Assembly: GCA_003567475.1 (NCBI GenBank)
Contig: PWZL01000057.1
Span: 1 to 64,000, forward strand
DNA from: Gammaproteobacteria bacterium
GTDB lineage: Bacteria > Pseudomonadota > Gammaproteobacteria > Steroidobacterales > PWYM01
Direction: 5' to 3'
Length of the DNA: 64,000 bases
Position 1 is the first letter of the stretch. Each line of letters begins with the position of its first letter. The notes below the pieces were generated by a model. It did no database searches and was not told the origin of the DNA. It was given only the letters and a program-made list of their open reading frames with translations. The position numbers and the translations under genes are program-made. Below are positions 35,228 to 45,271 of the stretch, in pieces.

Positions 35228-36469
35228 ATGTTTCGTCCCCTGGAATGCTTCATCGGCCTGCGCTACCTGCGCGCCCGGGGGCGTAACGGGTTCATTTCGT
35301 TCATCAGCCTGGCCTCGATGCTGGGCGTGGCCGTGGGCGTGGCGGCGCTGATCGTGATTCTCTCGGTCATGAACGGGTTCGAGGGGGAGCTGCGGGAGCG
35401 GCTGCTCAGCATGACCGCCCACGCCTCGCTGCAGGCCCCGTCGGGCGGGCTGGAAGACTGGCCGGTACACCGCGAAACCGCGCGCGCCACGCCCGGCATT
35501 CGCGGCGCGGCCCCCTACGTTCGGCTCGAGGGCATGCTGGCCCACGGCAGCCAGCTGGCCGGGGCCGAGATCCGCGGCGTGCTGCCGGCCCTGGAGCCGG
35601 AGGTCTCGAGGATCGGGGAGTTCATGCGCCGGGGGGGGCTGGACGATCTGGTGCCGGAGGCGGGATACATCATTCTCGGTCGGGTGCTGGCGCTGTCGAT
35701 CGGTGCCGAGGTGGGTGGCGAGGTCGCGGTGCTGGTGCCGGAACTGGTCCCCGGTGGCGCGGGTATCCGCCCGCGGCTTCGCAGCTTCACGGTCTCGGGT
35801 ATTTTCGAGGCCGGCCTGCAGGACCACGATGGCGGACTCGCGCTCGTGCACCTCGATGAGGCCGCGCGACTGGCGGGGCTGGGGACGGCCGTGACCGGGC
35901 TGCGGCTCGAAACCGACGACGTCTTTACCGCGCCGCGGCTGGCGCGTGCGCTCGCCGCGGAGCTGGGCCTGCGTCACAGCGACTGGACGGTCGAGAATGC
36001 CAGTTACTTCCGGGCCATCCGCCTGGAAAAGACCATGATGACCACGATCATGCTGCTGATCGTCGCGGTCGCGGCGTTCAACATCGTCGCCTCGCTGGTG
36101 ATGGTGGTCACCGAGAAGCACACGGACATCGCCATTCTGCGCACGCTGGGGCTGTCAGCGCCGGCGGTGAACCGGATTTTCATGGTGCAGGGGTGCGTGA
36201 TCGGCACCGTCGGCCTCGCGCTCGGCGTCGGCCTCGGCATCGGGCTCACGCTCAATATCGAGACCCTCGTGCCCTGGCTGGAGCAGACCTTCCGTTTCCA
36301 GATCATGCCCGGCGATGTCTATTACGTGACCGATATTCCGGCCGAACTGCGCTGGCCGGATGTCAGCTTGATCGCCGCCGCCTCGCTGGTGCTGACGCTG
36401 CTGGCGACGGTCTACCCGGCGCGGCGCGCGGCGGGCATCGCGCCGGCCGAAGCGCTGCGCTACGACTGA
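35228..36469 (+). CDS. lolC: Lipoprotein-releasing ABC transporter permease LolC/E (first copy)
   Basis: A 413-residue inner-membrane protein with four helices and a large periplasmic domain (about residues 45-265). [35 protein letters not shown] is the family start, quoted here only as its key parts [10 protein letters not shown] and FISFISLASM. NASYFRAIRLEKTMM, KHTDIAILRTLGLS and YPARRAAGIAPAEALRYD are also typical. LolCDE extracts outer-membrane lipoproteins from the inner membrane for LolA. It is followed 8 bases later by a close paralogue and then lolD. Which copy is C and which is E was not decided from the sequence. Confidence 0.9.
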   Translation: MFRPLECFIGLRYLRARGRNGFISFISLASMLGVAVGVAALIVILSVMNGFEGELRERLLSMTAHASLQAPSGGLEDWPVHRETARATPGIRGAAPYVRLEGMLAHGSQLAGAEIRGVLPALEPEVSRIGEFMRRGGLDDLVPEAGYIILGRVLALSIGAEVGGEVAVLVPELVPGGAGIRPRLRSFTVSGIFEAGLQDHDGGLALVHLDEAARLAGLGTAVTGLRLETDDVFTAPRLARALAAELGLRHSDWTVENASYFRAIRLEKTMMTTIMLLIVAVAAFNIVASLVMVVTEKHTDIAILRTLGLSAPAVNRIFMVQGCVIGTVGLALGVGLGIGLTLNIETLVPWLEQTFRFQIMPGDVYYVTDIPAELRWPDVSLIAAASLVLTLLATVYPARRAAGIAPAEALRYD

Positions 36470-36477
36470 GACCTGCG

Positions 36478-37728
36478 GTGACCCGTCTGCCTTTCGAACT
36501 GTTCATCGGCCTGCGTTACCTGCGTGCCCGCGGTCGCAACCGCTTTATCTCCTTCATCTCGCTGATTTCAATGCTGGGCATCGCGCTGGGTGTTGCGGTA
36601 CTGATAGTCGTGTTGTCGGTGATGAATGGTTTCGAACGCGAGTTGCGGGAGCGCATCCTGGACATGACCGCCCACGCCACGATCACGGGTTTCGACGCCG
36701 CGCTGCCAGACTGGGCCGCGGTGAGCGAGACGGCGCTGGCCCATCCGCAGGTGCGCGGTGCGGCGCCCTTTGTCGAGGGTCAGGGCTTGGCGCTGCATGG
36801 CGAGGCGTTGTCGGGTGTGGCGCTGCGCGGCATCGATCCGGCGCTGGAGGCCACCGTGGCAGGCATCGATGGGCTGATGGTCGAAGGTCGGCTGGATGCG
36901 CTTGCCCCGGGTGCGTGGCGCGTGGTGCTCGGCGAGGAGCTCGCGCTGGCGCTCGGGGTGCAGCCGGGCGGGCGCGTCGTGCTGGTGATTCCGGAAGGCA
37001 CGGTCACGCCCGCCGGCATCGCGCCGCGCATGCGGCGTTTCGAGGTGGTCGGCATCTTTCGCGCCGGGATGTACGAATTCGATCGGGGCGTGGCGCTGGT
37101 GCACATGGCCGACGCGCAGCGGCTGTATCGGCTGGGCGAGCGCGCGAGCGGCGTTCGCCTGGCGGTGACCGATATCTTCCGGGCCGGTACGGTGGTGCGT
37201 GAGGTCGCCCTCGACGTGGGCGGTGGGGTCTATATCGACGACTGGACCCGCCGGCACGCAAACTTCTTCCGCTCCATCCAGCTCACCAAGACCATCATGT
37301 TCGTGATTCTGCTGCTGGTCGTGGCCGTTGCCGCATTCAACATCGTCTCGACGTTGGTGATGGTGGTGCGTGATAAACAGTCCGACATCTCCATTCTGCG
37401 CACCCTCGGTGCCGCGCCACGTCACATCACCGCCGTTTTCATGGTGCAGGGCACGGTGATCGGCGTGCTCGGGACCGCCATGGGGGTCCTGTTCGGCGCG
37501 CTGCTCTCACTGAATCTGGAGCGGCTCATCGGCGTGGTCGAGCGGGTGTTCGATACCCGTTTTCTCGCCCCGGACGTCTATTTCATCAGCGATCTGCCCG
37601 CCCAGCTGCTGTGGCAGGACCTCGCGCTGATCGCGCTCACGGCGCTTGCGCTGTCCCTGGTCTCGACGCTCTACCCGGCCTGGCGTGCCGCCCGTATCCA
37701 GCCCGCGGAGGCTCTGCGACATGACTGA
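36478..37728 (+). CDS. lolE: Lipoprotein-releasing ABC transporter permease LolC/E (second copy)
   Basis: A 416-residue paralogue of the preceding permease with the same layout. [20 protein letters not shown] opens the protein; [30 protein letters not shown] and [18 protein letters not shown] match the coupling and C-terminal segments. It begins with GTG 8 bases after the first copy and its end overlaps lolD by 8 bases. A heterodimer with the first copy plus the LolD ATPase is the expected complex. The E/C naming is tentative. Confidence 0.9.
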   Translation: MTRLPFELFIGLRYLRARGRNRFISFISLISMLGIALGVAVLIVVLSVMNGFERELRERILDMTAHATITGFDAALPDWAAVSETALAHPQVRGAAPFVEGQGLALHGEALSGVALRGIDPALEATVAGIDGLMVEGRLDALAPGAWRVVLGEELALALGVQPGGRVVLVIPEGTVTPAGIAPRMRRFEVVGIFRAGMYEFDRGVALVHMADAQRLYRLGERASGVRLAVTDIFRAGTVVREVALDVGGGVYIDDWTRRHANFFRSIQLTKTIMFVILLLVVAVAAFNIVSTLVMVVRDKQSDISILRTLGAAPRHITAVFMVQGTVIGVLGTAMGVLFGALLSLNLERLIGVVERVFDTRFLAPDVYFISDLPAQLLWQDLALIALTALALSLVSTLYPAWRAARIQPAEALRHD

Positions 37729-38455
37729 CTCCACGCATCCCGACCCGGCCGCCGGCCGCAAGCCTACGCCGCCCGTGCTGGAGGCCGTGAGCGTCGAGCG
37801 CAGTTTCACCGAGGTGCGCGGCGCGCTGCATGTCCTCCGGGGGGTGGATCTGACCATTCACGCCGGCGAGCGCATCGCGATCATCGGCGCCTCCGGTTCG
37901 GGCAAGACCACCTTGTTGCAGATTCTCGGCGGGCTCGACCGGCCCAGTGGCGGGGAGGTGCGGATCAACGGCCAGCCGCTGTTTGCGCTGGGCGAGGCGG
38001 CGCGGGGCGAGCTGCGCAATCGCACGCTGGGGTTCGTCTACCAGTTTCATCATCTGTTGCCCGAGTTCACGGCGCTGGAGAACGTCGCCATGCCGCTGCT
38101 GATCCGGCGACTGCCCGTGGCCGAGGCGCGGCGCGAGGCCGCCGGCGTGCTCGAGCGTGTCGGCCTGGGCGCGCGCCTGGATCACAAGCCCGCGGAGCTC
38201 TCCGGTGGCGAGCGTCAGCGCGCGGCGGTCGCGCGGGCACTGGTGACGCGGCCCTCGGTGGTGCTCGCCGACGAACCCACCGGCAATCTCGACGGCGCCA
38301 CTGGCGAGCGGGTGTTCGAGCTGATGCTCGAACTCAATCGCGAGCGCGATACCAGCCTGGTGGTCGTCACGCATGATCTCGTGCTGGCACGGCGAATGGA
38401 CCGGGTGCTTACGCTGGATGACGGTCGTTTGTCGCCGGCAGAGCTGGCCGCCTAG
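37721..38455 (+). CDS. lolD: Lipoprotein-releasing ABC transporter ATPase LolD
   Basis: A 244-residue ABC ATPase. Walker [10 protein letters not shown], the Q-loop [16 protein letters not shown] (a LolD hallmark), the signature LSGGERQR, and Walker [13 protein letters not shown] are all present. ATG 37721 overlaps the second permease gene by 8 bases and gives a 14-residue Pro-rich lead before the ABC domain. The stop TAG lies in a CTAG that also forms the stop of the convergent DUF2062 gene. Confidence 0.96.
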   Translation: MTDSTHPDPAAGRKPTPPVLEAVSVERSFTEVRGALHVLRGVDLTIHAGERIAIIGASGSGKTTLLQILGGLDRPSGGEVRINGQPLFALGEAARGELRNRTLGFVYQFHHLLPEFTALENVAMPLLIRRLPVAEARREAAGVLERVGLGARLDHKPAELSGGERQRAAVARALVTRPSVVLADEPTGNLDGATGERVFELMLELNRERDTSLVVVTHDLVLARRMDRVLTLDDGRLSPAELAA

Positions 38456-38988
38456 AGCCGTTCGAGGCGTTCGCGCTGGCGTCGTCCGCGCCGGCGGAAA
38501 CGCCAGCGCAGGGCCAGGCGCCACAGCCCGTTCAGCAGGCCATAGGCGAGGGCGGCGGCGATGCTGCCCGCCACCAGGCCGCCGAGAAACAGCGGCGCGC
38601 CGATCCGCGCCAGCTGCTCGATCATCAGCGGCAGGCTCAAGGCTTCAGGAAAACCAAGGGGCTCGCGGCCGAGCAGCCAGGTACCGATGCGGTAGTTCAG
38701 ATAATAGAGCTGGACCAGTGTCAGCGGATTGTTGAGGAACACCGCGACCACGGCCACGGGCAGGTTCACCCGCCACCAGATCGTCACCGCTGCGAGCAGC
38801 GGCAGCTGTAGCGGCGTGATGGGCAGGAAGGCGACGAAGACCCCGAGTGCGAAGGCGCGCGTCACGCCTCGACGGTGGATGGCCCACAGCGCCGGATCGT
38901 GCAGCAGGGCACGGAATGGGCGCAGATACCACCGGGCGTTGAGGTGTTCGCGGCGGGGCAGTACCCGGCGCAGGAAGCGTCGCAACAT
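38452..38988 (-). CDS. DUF2062 membrane protein
   Basis: A 178-residue protein with four hydrophobic segments and very basic ends ([30 protein letters not shown]). [19 protein letters not shown], then [17 protein letters not shown], are typical of the DUF2062 family of unknown function. The start at 38988 is the first ATG that gives the family's N-terminus; longer frames extend into comEC. It converges on lolD and is divergent from comEC 38 bases away. Confidence 0.85.
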   Translation of the reverse strand: MLRRFLRRVLPRREHLNARWYLRPFRALLHDPALWAIHRRGVTRAFALGVFVAFLPITPLQLPLLAAVTIWWRVNLPVAVVAVFLNNPLTLVQLYYLNYRIGTWLLGREPLGFPEALSLPLMIEQLARIGAPLFLGGLVAGSIAAALAYGLLNGLWRLALRWRFRRRGRRQRERLERL

Positions 38989-39026
38989 GCGATGGGGATT
39001 ATCCACGAAGCCGCCACGGAGGGAAG

Positions 39027-41348
39027 ATGCTTCGCCTCGGCGCATGGATGCTGCTGGGCAACCTGTTCGTGCTGCAGTTGTCCGCGCTGCCGCCTGCCGG
39101 CTGGCTGTTGCTGGTGGCGGCCGGGGCGGCGCTGCTGTTCGCCTGGCGTTACCCAGGCCCTGCGGTGGCGCTGGCGATGGCGGCCTGGACCGGCTGGACG
39201 GCCAGCCAGGCGTTGGAGACACGCCTCGGCGAGGCCCTCTCCGGTCAAGATGTCACCGTCACTGGCCGGATCGCCGATTTTCCCCGTCAGGGACAGGCAC
39301 GGAGCAGTTTCCTTTTCGAGGTGGATAAGGCTCCGGCGGGGGTGCCGCGACGGTTGCAGCTCTCCTGGTACGGCGTCCCCAGGGCGCTGGCACCGGGTGA
39401 GCGTCTCGCGCTGGAGGTGCGGCTGCGCCCGCCCCGCGGACTCGCCAACCCAGGCGGCAGCGACCAGGCGGGCCGGCTGTTTCGCGCCGGGACGGGCGCG
39501 ACGGGCTATGTCCGGCGGGAACTCGCGCCGGGCCGACCGCCGGTGACGCGTGACCTGCTGGCACTGCGGGCCACGCTGGCGGCGCGGCTGACCGAGGCCC
39601 TGGGCGAGGGTCGTGAGGTCGGGGTGCTGCTGGCAGTGGGCCTGGGCACGCGTCACCTGCTGGCGGCTGAGGATCGGGAGATCCTGGCCCGGACCGGCAC
39701 CAGCCATCTGATGGCCATCTCCGGGCTGCACGTCGGGCTGGTGGCTGCGCTGGGCCTGGTGATGTTCCGCGCGGGCTGGGCATGGCTGCCGGGCCGCTGC
39801 CGACGGGTGCCACCGCTGCTTGCCGGTGCCTGGCTGGGGCTCGGGCTGGCCGCGGTCTACGCCTTGCTCGCCGGGTTCGCCATCCCGACCCGCCGGGCCC
39901 TGCTGATGCTCGCCGTGGTGCTCGCCGGGCTGTGTCTGCGCCGACCGTTGCGCCCCGGGCGGGGGTTGATGCTGGCTGCCATGGGGGTGCTGGTCACCGA
40001 TCCGCTGGCGAGCCTGGATGCGAGTTTCTGGCTGTCATTCCTCGCGGTGGGCGTGATCGCGCTCGTGTTTCACGGGCGTATCGCCGACCCGGGAGGAGCG
40101 GGGGAGGCCGGCGCAGGCGTCGCGGGCGCGCTGGAGAGGGGCTGGCGCCTGGGCCAGGGGGTGCGCCTGTTTCTGCTGTTCCAGGCGTGGCTGGTCATCG
40201 GCATGGCGCCGGTCACCGGGCTGTGGTTCGGCCAGGTGCCGCTTCTCTCACCCGTGGCCAACGCGCTGCTGGTGCCGGTGTTCAGCCTGCTGGTGGTGCC
40301 GGGGACCCTGCTTGGACTGTTGATTCTGCCATTGGCGCCGAGCGTGGGGCGCGCGGTCCTCGGGGCACTCGTGGGCGTGCTGGAGCTCATGTGGCGCCTG
40401 CTCGCCGAGCTTGCGACCCTGCCTCTGGCGGTGGTTTCGCTGCCGGCGCTGCCGCCGGCCCTGTGGCTCGCGCTCGCGCTGGCCGCCTGGCTGGTCCTGA
40501 TGCCGCGCGGCTGGCCGGGGCGCTGGCTGGCGCTGCCGCTGGTGCTGGCGATCGTCGTCTGGCGGCCATCGGCGCCGTCGCCGGGTGGGTTCCATGTCTG
40601 GCTGCTGGACGTCGGGCAGGGGCTCGCGGTGGTGGTGCAGACGACCGGCCACCTGCTGGTCTATGACACCGGGCCGGCCTCGCCGGAGGGGTTCGACGCC
40701 GGGCGGGCGGTGGTGCTGCCCGCGCTGCGACATCTGGGGCATCGCCGGATCGATGCGCTGGTGATCAGTCACGGTGACAATGACCACGCCGGGGGGCTCG
40801 CGGCCGTGCGCGCAGGCCTGCCGGTGGGGCGGCTGCTCGTGGGCGGTGCGGACGCCGCCCGGCTGGGCGGTGAGGCCTGTCGGGTGGGTGAGCAGTGGCA
40901 CTGGGACGGCGTGGTGTTCGAGATGCTGCATCCGGCCAGTGCCCGACTGCGGGGCAACGAGGGCTCCTGTGTCCTGAGCGTGCGCGGCAGTGGCGGCTCG
41001 CTGCTGCTGACCGGGGATATCGAATTCTGGGGGGAATCCAGCCTGCTGGCGGGGCCGGCTGCACTGGCGCATGACATCGTCCAGGTGCCGCATCATGGCA
41101 GCCGGACCTCCTCCAGTCCCGGGTTCGTGCGGGCGACGGCGGCGGCCTATGCGCTGGTGAGCGTCGGCCACGCCAACCGCTGGGGACTGCCGCGGCCAGA
41201 GGTGGTGGCCCGCTGGGAAGCCGCCGGGGCCGAGCTGCTGAGCACCGCTCAGCTGGGCGCCGTGGAACTCCGGGTCTCGCCAGAGGGGGAGATCGAGGTG
41301 GGTATGGGCTGGCGGGAGCGGCGGCGACGCTTCTGGCATCTCGACTGA
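39027..41348 (+). CDS. comEC: DNA internalization competence protein ComEC/Rec2
   Basis: A 773-residue polytopic protein. An N-terminal OB-like periplasmic domain (about 50-190, DVTVTGRIADFP) precedes the competence membrane domain with GTSHLMAISGLHVGL and GFAIPTRRALLM. The C-terminal metallo-beta-lactamase-like domain has LLDVGQGLAVVV, VISHGDNDHAGG and VPHHGSRTSSS. It forms the inner-membrane DNA channel for natural transformation. It is complete, so competence is possible; other com or pil genes are not in this window. It leads into exbB after 79 bases. Confidence 0.95.
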   Translation: MLRLGAWMLLGNLFVLQLSALPPAGWLLLVAAGAALLFAWRYPGPAVALAMAAWTGWTASQALETRLGEALSGQDVTVTGRIADFPRQGQARSSFLFEVDKAPAGVPRRLQLSWYGVPRALAPGERLALEVRLRPPRGLANPGGSDQAGRLFRAGTGATGYVRRELAPGRPPVTRDLLALRATLAARLTEALGEGREVGVLLAVGLGTRHLLAAEDREILARTGTSHLMAISGLHVGLVAALGLVMFRAGWAWLPGRCRRVPPLLAGAWLGLGLAAVYALLAGFAIPTRRALLMLAVVLAGLCLRRPLRPGRGLMLAAMGVLVTDPLASLDASFWLSFLAVGVIALVFHGRIADPGGAGEAGAGVAGALERGWRLGQGVRLFLLFQAWLVIGMAPVTGLWFGQVPLLSPVANALLVPVFSLLVVPGTLLGLLILPLAPSVGRAVLGALVGVLELMWRLLAELATLPLAVVSLPALPPALWLALALAAWLVLMPRGWPGRWLALPLVLAIVVWRPSAPSPGGFHVWLLDVGQGLAVVVQTTGHLLVYDTGPASPEGFDAGRAVVLPALRHLGHRRIDALVISHGDNDHAGGLAAVRAGLPVGRLLVGGADAARLGGEACRVGEQWHWDGVVFEMLHPASARLRGNEGSCVLSVRGSGGSLLLTGDIEFWGESSLLAGPAALAHDIVQVPHHGSRTSSSPGFVRATAAAYALVSVGHANRWGLPRPEVVARWEAAGAELLSTAQLGAVELRVSPEGEIEVGMGWRERRRRFWHLD

Positions 41349-41382
41349 ACTGTGGCCTGTGTTCTGGCCTGCCCGCGGCCCA

Positions 41383-41427
41383 ACGGCTATAGTCGGCGTT
41401 TGACTTAACCTCCCGTTACAGGACCTC
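41383..41427 (+). promoter_or_regulatory. Possible promoter before exbB
   Basis: GGCTATAGTCGG in the comEC-exbB gap contains TATAGT, one mismatch from the sigma-70 -10 consensus. No convincing -35 was found 17 bases upstream, so the call is tentative. Confidence 0.3.
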
Positions 41428-42057
41428 ATGTTAGAGATCGTCCGTGCCGGCGGCTGGCTCATGCTGCCGATCATCCTCTGCTCCATCGGTGCTGCCGCGA
41501 TCATCCTCGAGCGTCTGTGGACGCTCAAGCAGGATCGTGTCGTGCCGCGCAACCTCACCGCCGAGGTCTGGCAGCTGGTGAAGTCCAACCAGCTCACCCA
41601 GGAACATATCCAGCGGATTCAGCAGGAATCGCCCCTGGGCCAGATCCTTGCGGTCGGGCTGGTGAACCGGGATCGCGAGCGGGCGGAGCTCAAGGAAAGC
41701 ATCGAGGACACGGGCCGGCATGTGGTCCATGAGCTCGAGCGCTATCTCAATCCGCTGGGCACCATCGCCGCGATCACGCCGCTGCTGGGTCTGCTGGGTA
41801 CGGTGATCGGCATGGTCAAGGTCTTTGCCGCGATCACCACCCATGGCGTTGGCAATCCCGGCGTGCTCGCCGGCGGGATCTCCGAGGCCCTGATCACCAC
41901 GGCGGCCGGCCTGTCGGTCGCGATTCCGGCGCTGATGGGCTATCGCTATCTGCGTGGGCGGGTCGATGGGCTGGTCGTCGAAATGGAGAAAGAGGCGATG
42001 AAGCTGGTCGAGGCGCTGCAATACCGCAAGAGTTCGGGGGTCGCGGTCGATTCATGA
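41428..42057 (+). CDS. exbB: MotA/TolQ/ExbB proton channel family protein
   Basis: A 209-residue inner-membrane protein with three helices. The family core TPLLGLLGTVIGMVKVF followed by GGISEALITTAAGLSVAIPAL is intact. With the ExbD-like partner it forms an ion-driven motor. In gammaproteobacteria a copy of this pair often precedes msbA-lpxK, where its partner TonB protein is unknown. The start is the ATG at 41428. Its stop overlaps exbD by ATGA. Confidence 0.93.
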   Translation: MLEIVRAGGWLMLPIILCSIGAAAIILERLWTLKQDRVVPRNLTAEVWQLVKSNQLTQEHIQRIQQESPLGQILAVGLVNRDRERAELKESIEDTGRHVVHELERYLNPLGTIAAITPLLGLLGTVIGMVKVFAAITTHGVGNPGVLAGGISEALITTAAGLSVAIPALMGYRYLRGRVDGLVVEMEKEAMKLVEALQYRKSSGVAVDS

Positions 42058-42479
42058 AGCTGCAGACCCGCACGCGCGAAGAGCCTGACATCAATCTCAC
42101 GTCCCTGATCGATGTGGTGCTGCTGTTGCTGGTGTTCTTCATGGTGTCGACCAGCTTTGTCCGCGAATCCGAGATCCGCCTGAATCTTCCCGAAGCCACC
42201 GAGAGCCCGCCGGCGCCGGCCGAGCAGCGCGTCATCGAGATCACCGTCACCGCCGCCGGAACCTACCTGGTCGACGGACGCAGCCTGGTGTCCAGCAACG
42301 CAGCCACGCTGCGCCGGGCGATTCTGGCCGTGAGCGAGGGCCGCGATTCCCTGCCGGTGATCATTCGGGCCGATGCCGAGGCCAGACACCAGGCCGTGGT
42401 CACCGCCATGGATGTCGCCGGGCGGCTGGGCCATAGCGACATCAGCATCGCCACAGTCAGCAATCCCGATGCGCGCTAG
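42054..42479 (+). CDS. exbD: ExbD/TolR family biopolymer transport protein
   Basis: A 141-residue protein with one N-terminal helix. PDINLTSLIDVVLLLLVFFMV carries the ion-translocating Asp of ExbD/TolR, quoted here as INLTSLIDVVLLLLVFFM. The periplasmic domain (about 45-141) contains VIIRADAEARHQAVVTAMD. It is coupled with exbB and precedes msbA by 9 bases. Together they may energise an envelope process linked to lipid A export, an idea based on context only. Confidence 0.93.
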   Translation: MKLQTRTREEPDINLTSLIDVVLLLLVFFMVSTSFVRESEIRLNLPEATESPPAPAEQRVIEITVTAAGTYLVDGRSLVSSNAATLRRAILAVSEGRDSLPVIIRADAEARHQAVVTAMDVAGRLGHSDISIATVSNPDAR

Positions 42480-42488
42480 GCCTGGTCA

Positions 42489-44240
42489 ATGAGTCGGTTC
42501 GGCGTCGATCAGGAGGTGCTGCGGGTCTACGGGCGCCTGTTGACCTATGCGCGGCCGCATCTGCGGGTGCTGGTGTTCGCGATGATCGCCATGATCCTCT
42601 ACGCGGCGACGGATTCGGGCTTTGCCCTGCTGATGCAGCCCTTGTTGCGTTCGCTGGAGGCAGGGGAGGCGGCGAGTTCGCTGCTGATGCCCCTGCTGGT
42701 ACTGGGTTTGTTCGTGAGCCGCGCGCTCGCCGGATTCGCCTCCAACTTCACCCTGGGCTGGGTCGGTCGGCAGGTGATCCGGCAGATGCGTGGTGAGGTG
42801 TTCGCCCACATGGCGCGACTGCCCACACGCTACTTCGACCGCACCTCCTCGGGCATGCTGCTGTCCAAGCTGACCTACAATATCGAGCAGGTGGCCGAGT
42901 CGACCAGTAATGTCCTCACCATCCTGATCCGCGACACGCTCACCATCCTCGGGCTGATCGCGGTGATGATCTACCTGAGCCCCACGCTGTCGCTGTTCAT
43001 CGCGGTGGTCGGACCGCTGATCGCCATCCTCATCCGTCATCTCAGCAAGCTCTTTCGGCGCTACAGCGGTCGTATCCAGAGTTCCATGGGGGACGTGACG
43101 CGGGTCGCCGAGCAGGCCATCTCGGGGCACCGGGTGATCAAGGTATTCAATGGCCAGGACTTCGAGGCCGCGCAGTTCGGCGGCGTCAATGAGCACAATC
43201 GCCGCCAGCACATGAAGCTGATCACGGCGAAGTCGCTTGGCGATTCGGCCACGCAGTTCCTGGCGGCGCTGGGGGTGGCGGGCGTGGTGTATGTCGCGAC
43301 CATCCAGAGTGCCATCGATGCCATCGACCCGGCGCGTTTTGTGGCGTTTCTGTCGGCGATGCTGTTGCTGATGGCACCGCTCAAGCGCCTGACCAACGTC
43401 AACGTCGCCCTGCAACGGGGCATCGCCGCCGGCGAGACCATCTTCGCGCTGCTCGACGAGCCGCCGGAGCCGGACCGCGGCACGCTGGCGCCCGCGCGGG
43501 TCCGCGGGGAGATCGAGTTCCGACACGTCGCCTTTACGTACGACTCCGCCAAGGGCGCGGTGCTCGCTGACATCGACCTGACGGTGCCGGCCGGCCAGAC
43601 CCTGGCGATTGTCGGTCGCTCCGGGAGTGGCAAGTCCACTCTGGTGAGCCTGCTGCCGCGCTTCTATGACATCGACGAGGGCCAGGTGCTGCTTGATGGT
43701 CATGACATCCGTGACTATCGCCTCGCCGATCTGCGTCGCCAGATTGCCCTGGTCAGCCAGGATGTCACCCTGTTCAACGACAGCATCGCTCGCAACATCG
43801 CCTATGGGCTCGGCGACGAGGTCTCGCGCGAGGAGATCGAGCGGGCCGCGCGCGTGGCACACGTCAGCGAATTCCTGCCCAGCTTGCCGGAAGGCCTGGA
43901 GACGCTCGTTGGCGACCGCGGGGTGCTGCTCTCCGGGGGACAGCGCCAGCGCATTGCCATTGCCCGTGCCGTGCTCAAAGACGCGCCGATCCTGATTCTC
44001 GATGAGGCGACCTCGGCGCTGGATACCGAGTCGGAGCGCCACATCCAGCAGGCGCTGGAGGCCTTGATGCGTGACCGCACCACGCTGGTCATCGCCCACC
44101 GGCTCTCCACTGTGGAGAAGGCTCACCGGATTATCGTGATGGACAGCGGGCGGATCATCGAGAGTGGCAGTCACGCGGAGCTGCTGGCGCGCGACGGACA
44201 CTATGCCATGCTTCACCGTATGCAGTTCGCCGAGAGCTGA
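42489..44240 (+). CDS. msbA: Lipid A export ATP-binding/permease protein MsbA
   Basis: A 583-residue half-transporter with six helices in the first 320 residues and an ATPase domain. Walker A is GRSGSGKST, the signature is LSGGQRQR, and Walker B is ILILDEATSALD. PTRYFDRTSSGMLLSKLTYN is the conserved MsbA coupling region. The dimer flips core-lipid A across the inner membrane. It sits in the classic exbBD-msbA-lpxK order, and lpxK follows after 5 bases. Confidence 0.95.
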   Translation: MSRFGVDQEVLRVYGRLLTYARPHLRVLVFAMIAMILYAATDSGFALLMQPLLRSLEAGEAASSLLMPLLVLGLFVSRALAGFASNFTLGWVGRQVIRQMRGEVFAHMARLPTRYFDRTSSGMLLSKLTYNIEQVAESTSNVLTILIRDTLTILGLIAVMIYLSPTLSLFIAVVGPLIAILIRHLSKLFRRYSGRIQSSMGDVTRVAEQAISGHRVIKVFNGQDFEAAQFGGVNEHNRRQHMKLITAKSLGDSATQFLAALGVAGVVYVATIQSAIDAIDPARFVAFLSAMLLLMAPLKRLTNVNVALQRGIAAGETIFALLDEPPEPDRGTLAPARVRGEIEFRHVAFTYDSAKGAVLADIDLTVPAGQTLAIVGRSGSGKSTLVSLLPRFYDIDEGQVLLDGHDIRDYRLADLRRQIALVSQDVTLFNDSIARNIAYGLGDEVSREEIERAARVAHVSEFLPSLPEGLETLVGDRGVLLSGGQRQRIAIARAVLKDAPILILDEATSALDTESERHIQQALEALMRDRTTLVIAHRLSTVEKAHRIIVMDSGRIIESGSHAELLARDGHYAMLHRMQFAES

Positions 44241-44245
44241 CCTGC

Positions 44246-45271
44246 GTGCCCGGCTGGGTCGAACGGCTCTGGTACGGCGCCTCGCGCTGGCGCTGGCTGC
44301 TCTGGCCGCTGTCGCTGGTGTTTCTCGCGGGCGTGGTCAGTCGCCGCGCGGCCTACCGCTTGGGCCTGTTCCGCGTGCAGCGGGTGCCCCTGCCGGTCGT
44401 GGTGGTGGGTAACCTGACGGTGGGCGGCAGCGGCAAGACGCCGCTGGTGCTCTGGCTGCTGGCTGCCCTTGCGGCCCGCGGCATCCGTGCGGGCGTGGTC
44501 AGTCGCGGTTACGGTGGCCGGCCTCAGCTGCAGCCGCGCCTGGTCGATCCGGCGGATCGCGCTGCGGACGTCGGCGATGAGCCGCTGCTGATCGCGCGGC
44601 GCAGCGGCGCGCCGGTGGTCGTGTGTCGGGCCCGCGCCGCGGCGGTGCGCCGGCTCGCCGAGGAGGGGGTGGTGCTGGCGATCAGCGACGACGGCTTGCA
44701 GCATTATGCGATGCCGCGGGCTGTGGAGCTCGCCGTCGTCGACGGCGAGCGTGGACTGGGCAATGGGCTGTGCCTGCCCGCGGGGCCCTTGCGCGAGCCC
44801 CCGCCGCGCCTGGGCGAAGTCGATGCGGTGGTGGTGAACGGCGGCCGGACGCTGCCCCCGGGCCTGCCGCTCGCGCGCACGCTGCGGATGCGGCTGGTGC
44901 CAGGCGCCTTGCAGCCGCTTGGCGGCGGCACCCCGCGGGCGCTCGACACCCTCGAGGGCGTGACCGTGCATGCGGTCGCCGGGATCGGCCATCCCCAACG
45001 GTTTTTTCGCCTGCTCGCCGACCTCGGGGCGCGGGTGATCGCCCATCCGCTGCCCGATCACGCGCCCCTGCGGCGCGAGGATGTCGAATTTCCCGATGCG
45101 CATCCGGTGATCATGACCGAGAAGGATGCCGTGCGCTGCGAGGGTTGGACCGGGTCCGGGGTGTGGTGGTTGCCGGTCGAGGCAGACATCGCCGAGATGC
45201 AAGCGGACGCCTTGCTGGAACGGCTGTTGCTCGGTACCGGGCTGGCACGGGAGGTGAACAGTGGCCGATGA
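44246..45271 (+). CDS. lpxK: Tetraacyldisaccharide 4'-kinase LpxK
   Basis: A 341-residue membrane-associated kinase. An N-terminal helix precedes VVVVGNLTVGGSGKTPLVLWL, the Walker A region (key part NLTVGGSGKTP). VVSRGYGG, DVGDEPLLIARR and SDDGLQHYAMPR are also conserved. The C-terminal TEKDAVRC motif is intact. It phosphorylates the lipid A precursor at 4'. It starts with GTG and overlaps kdsB by 11 bases. The small Trm112-like gene often found between lpxK and kdsB is absent. Confidence 0.95.
   Translation: MPGWVERLWYGASRWRWLLWPLSLVFLAGVVSRRAAYRLGLFRVQRVPLPVVVVGNLTVGGSGKTPLVLWLLAALAARGIRAGVVSRGYGGRPQLQPRLVDPADRAADVGDEPLLIARRSGAPVVVCRARAAAVRRLAEEGVVLAISDDGLQHYAMPRAVELAVVDGERGLGNGLCLPAGPLREPPPRLGEVDAVVVNGGRTLPPGLPLARTLRMRLVPGALQPLGGGTPRALDTLEGVTVHAVAGIGHPQRFFRLLADLGARVIAHPLPDHAPLRREDVEFPDAHPVIMTEKDAVRCEGWTGSGVWWLPVEADIAEMQADALLERLLLGTGLAREVNSGR

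Noticed and set aside
42486..44216. A 576-codon minus-strand open frame over msbA
   Set aside because: Antisense shadow of msbA with repetitive His/Gln/Asp composition.
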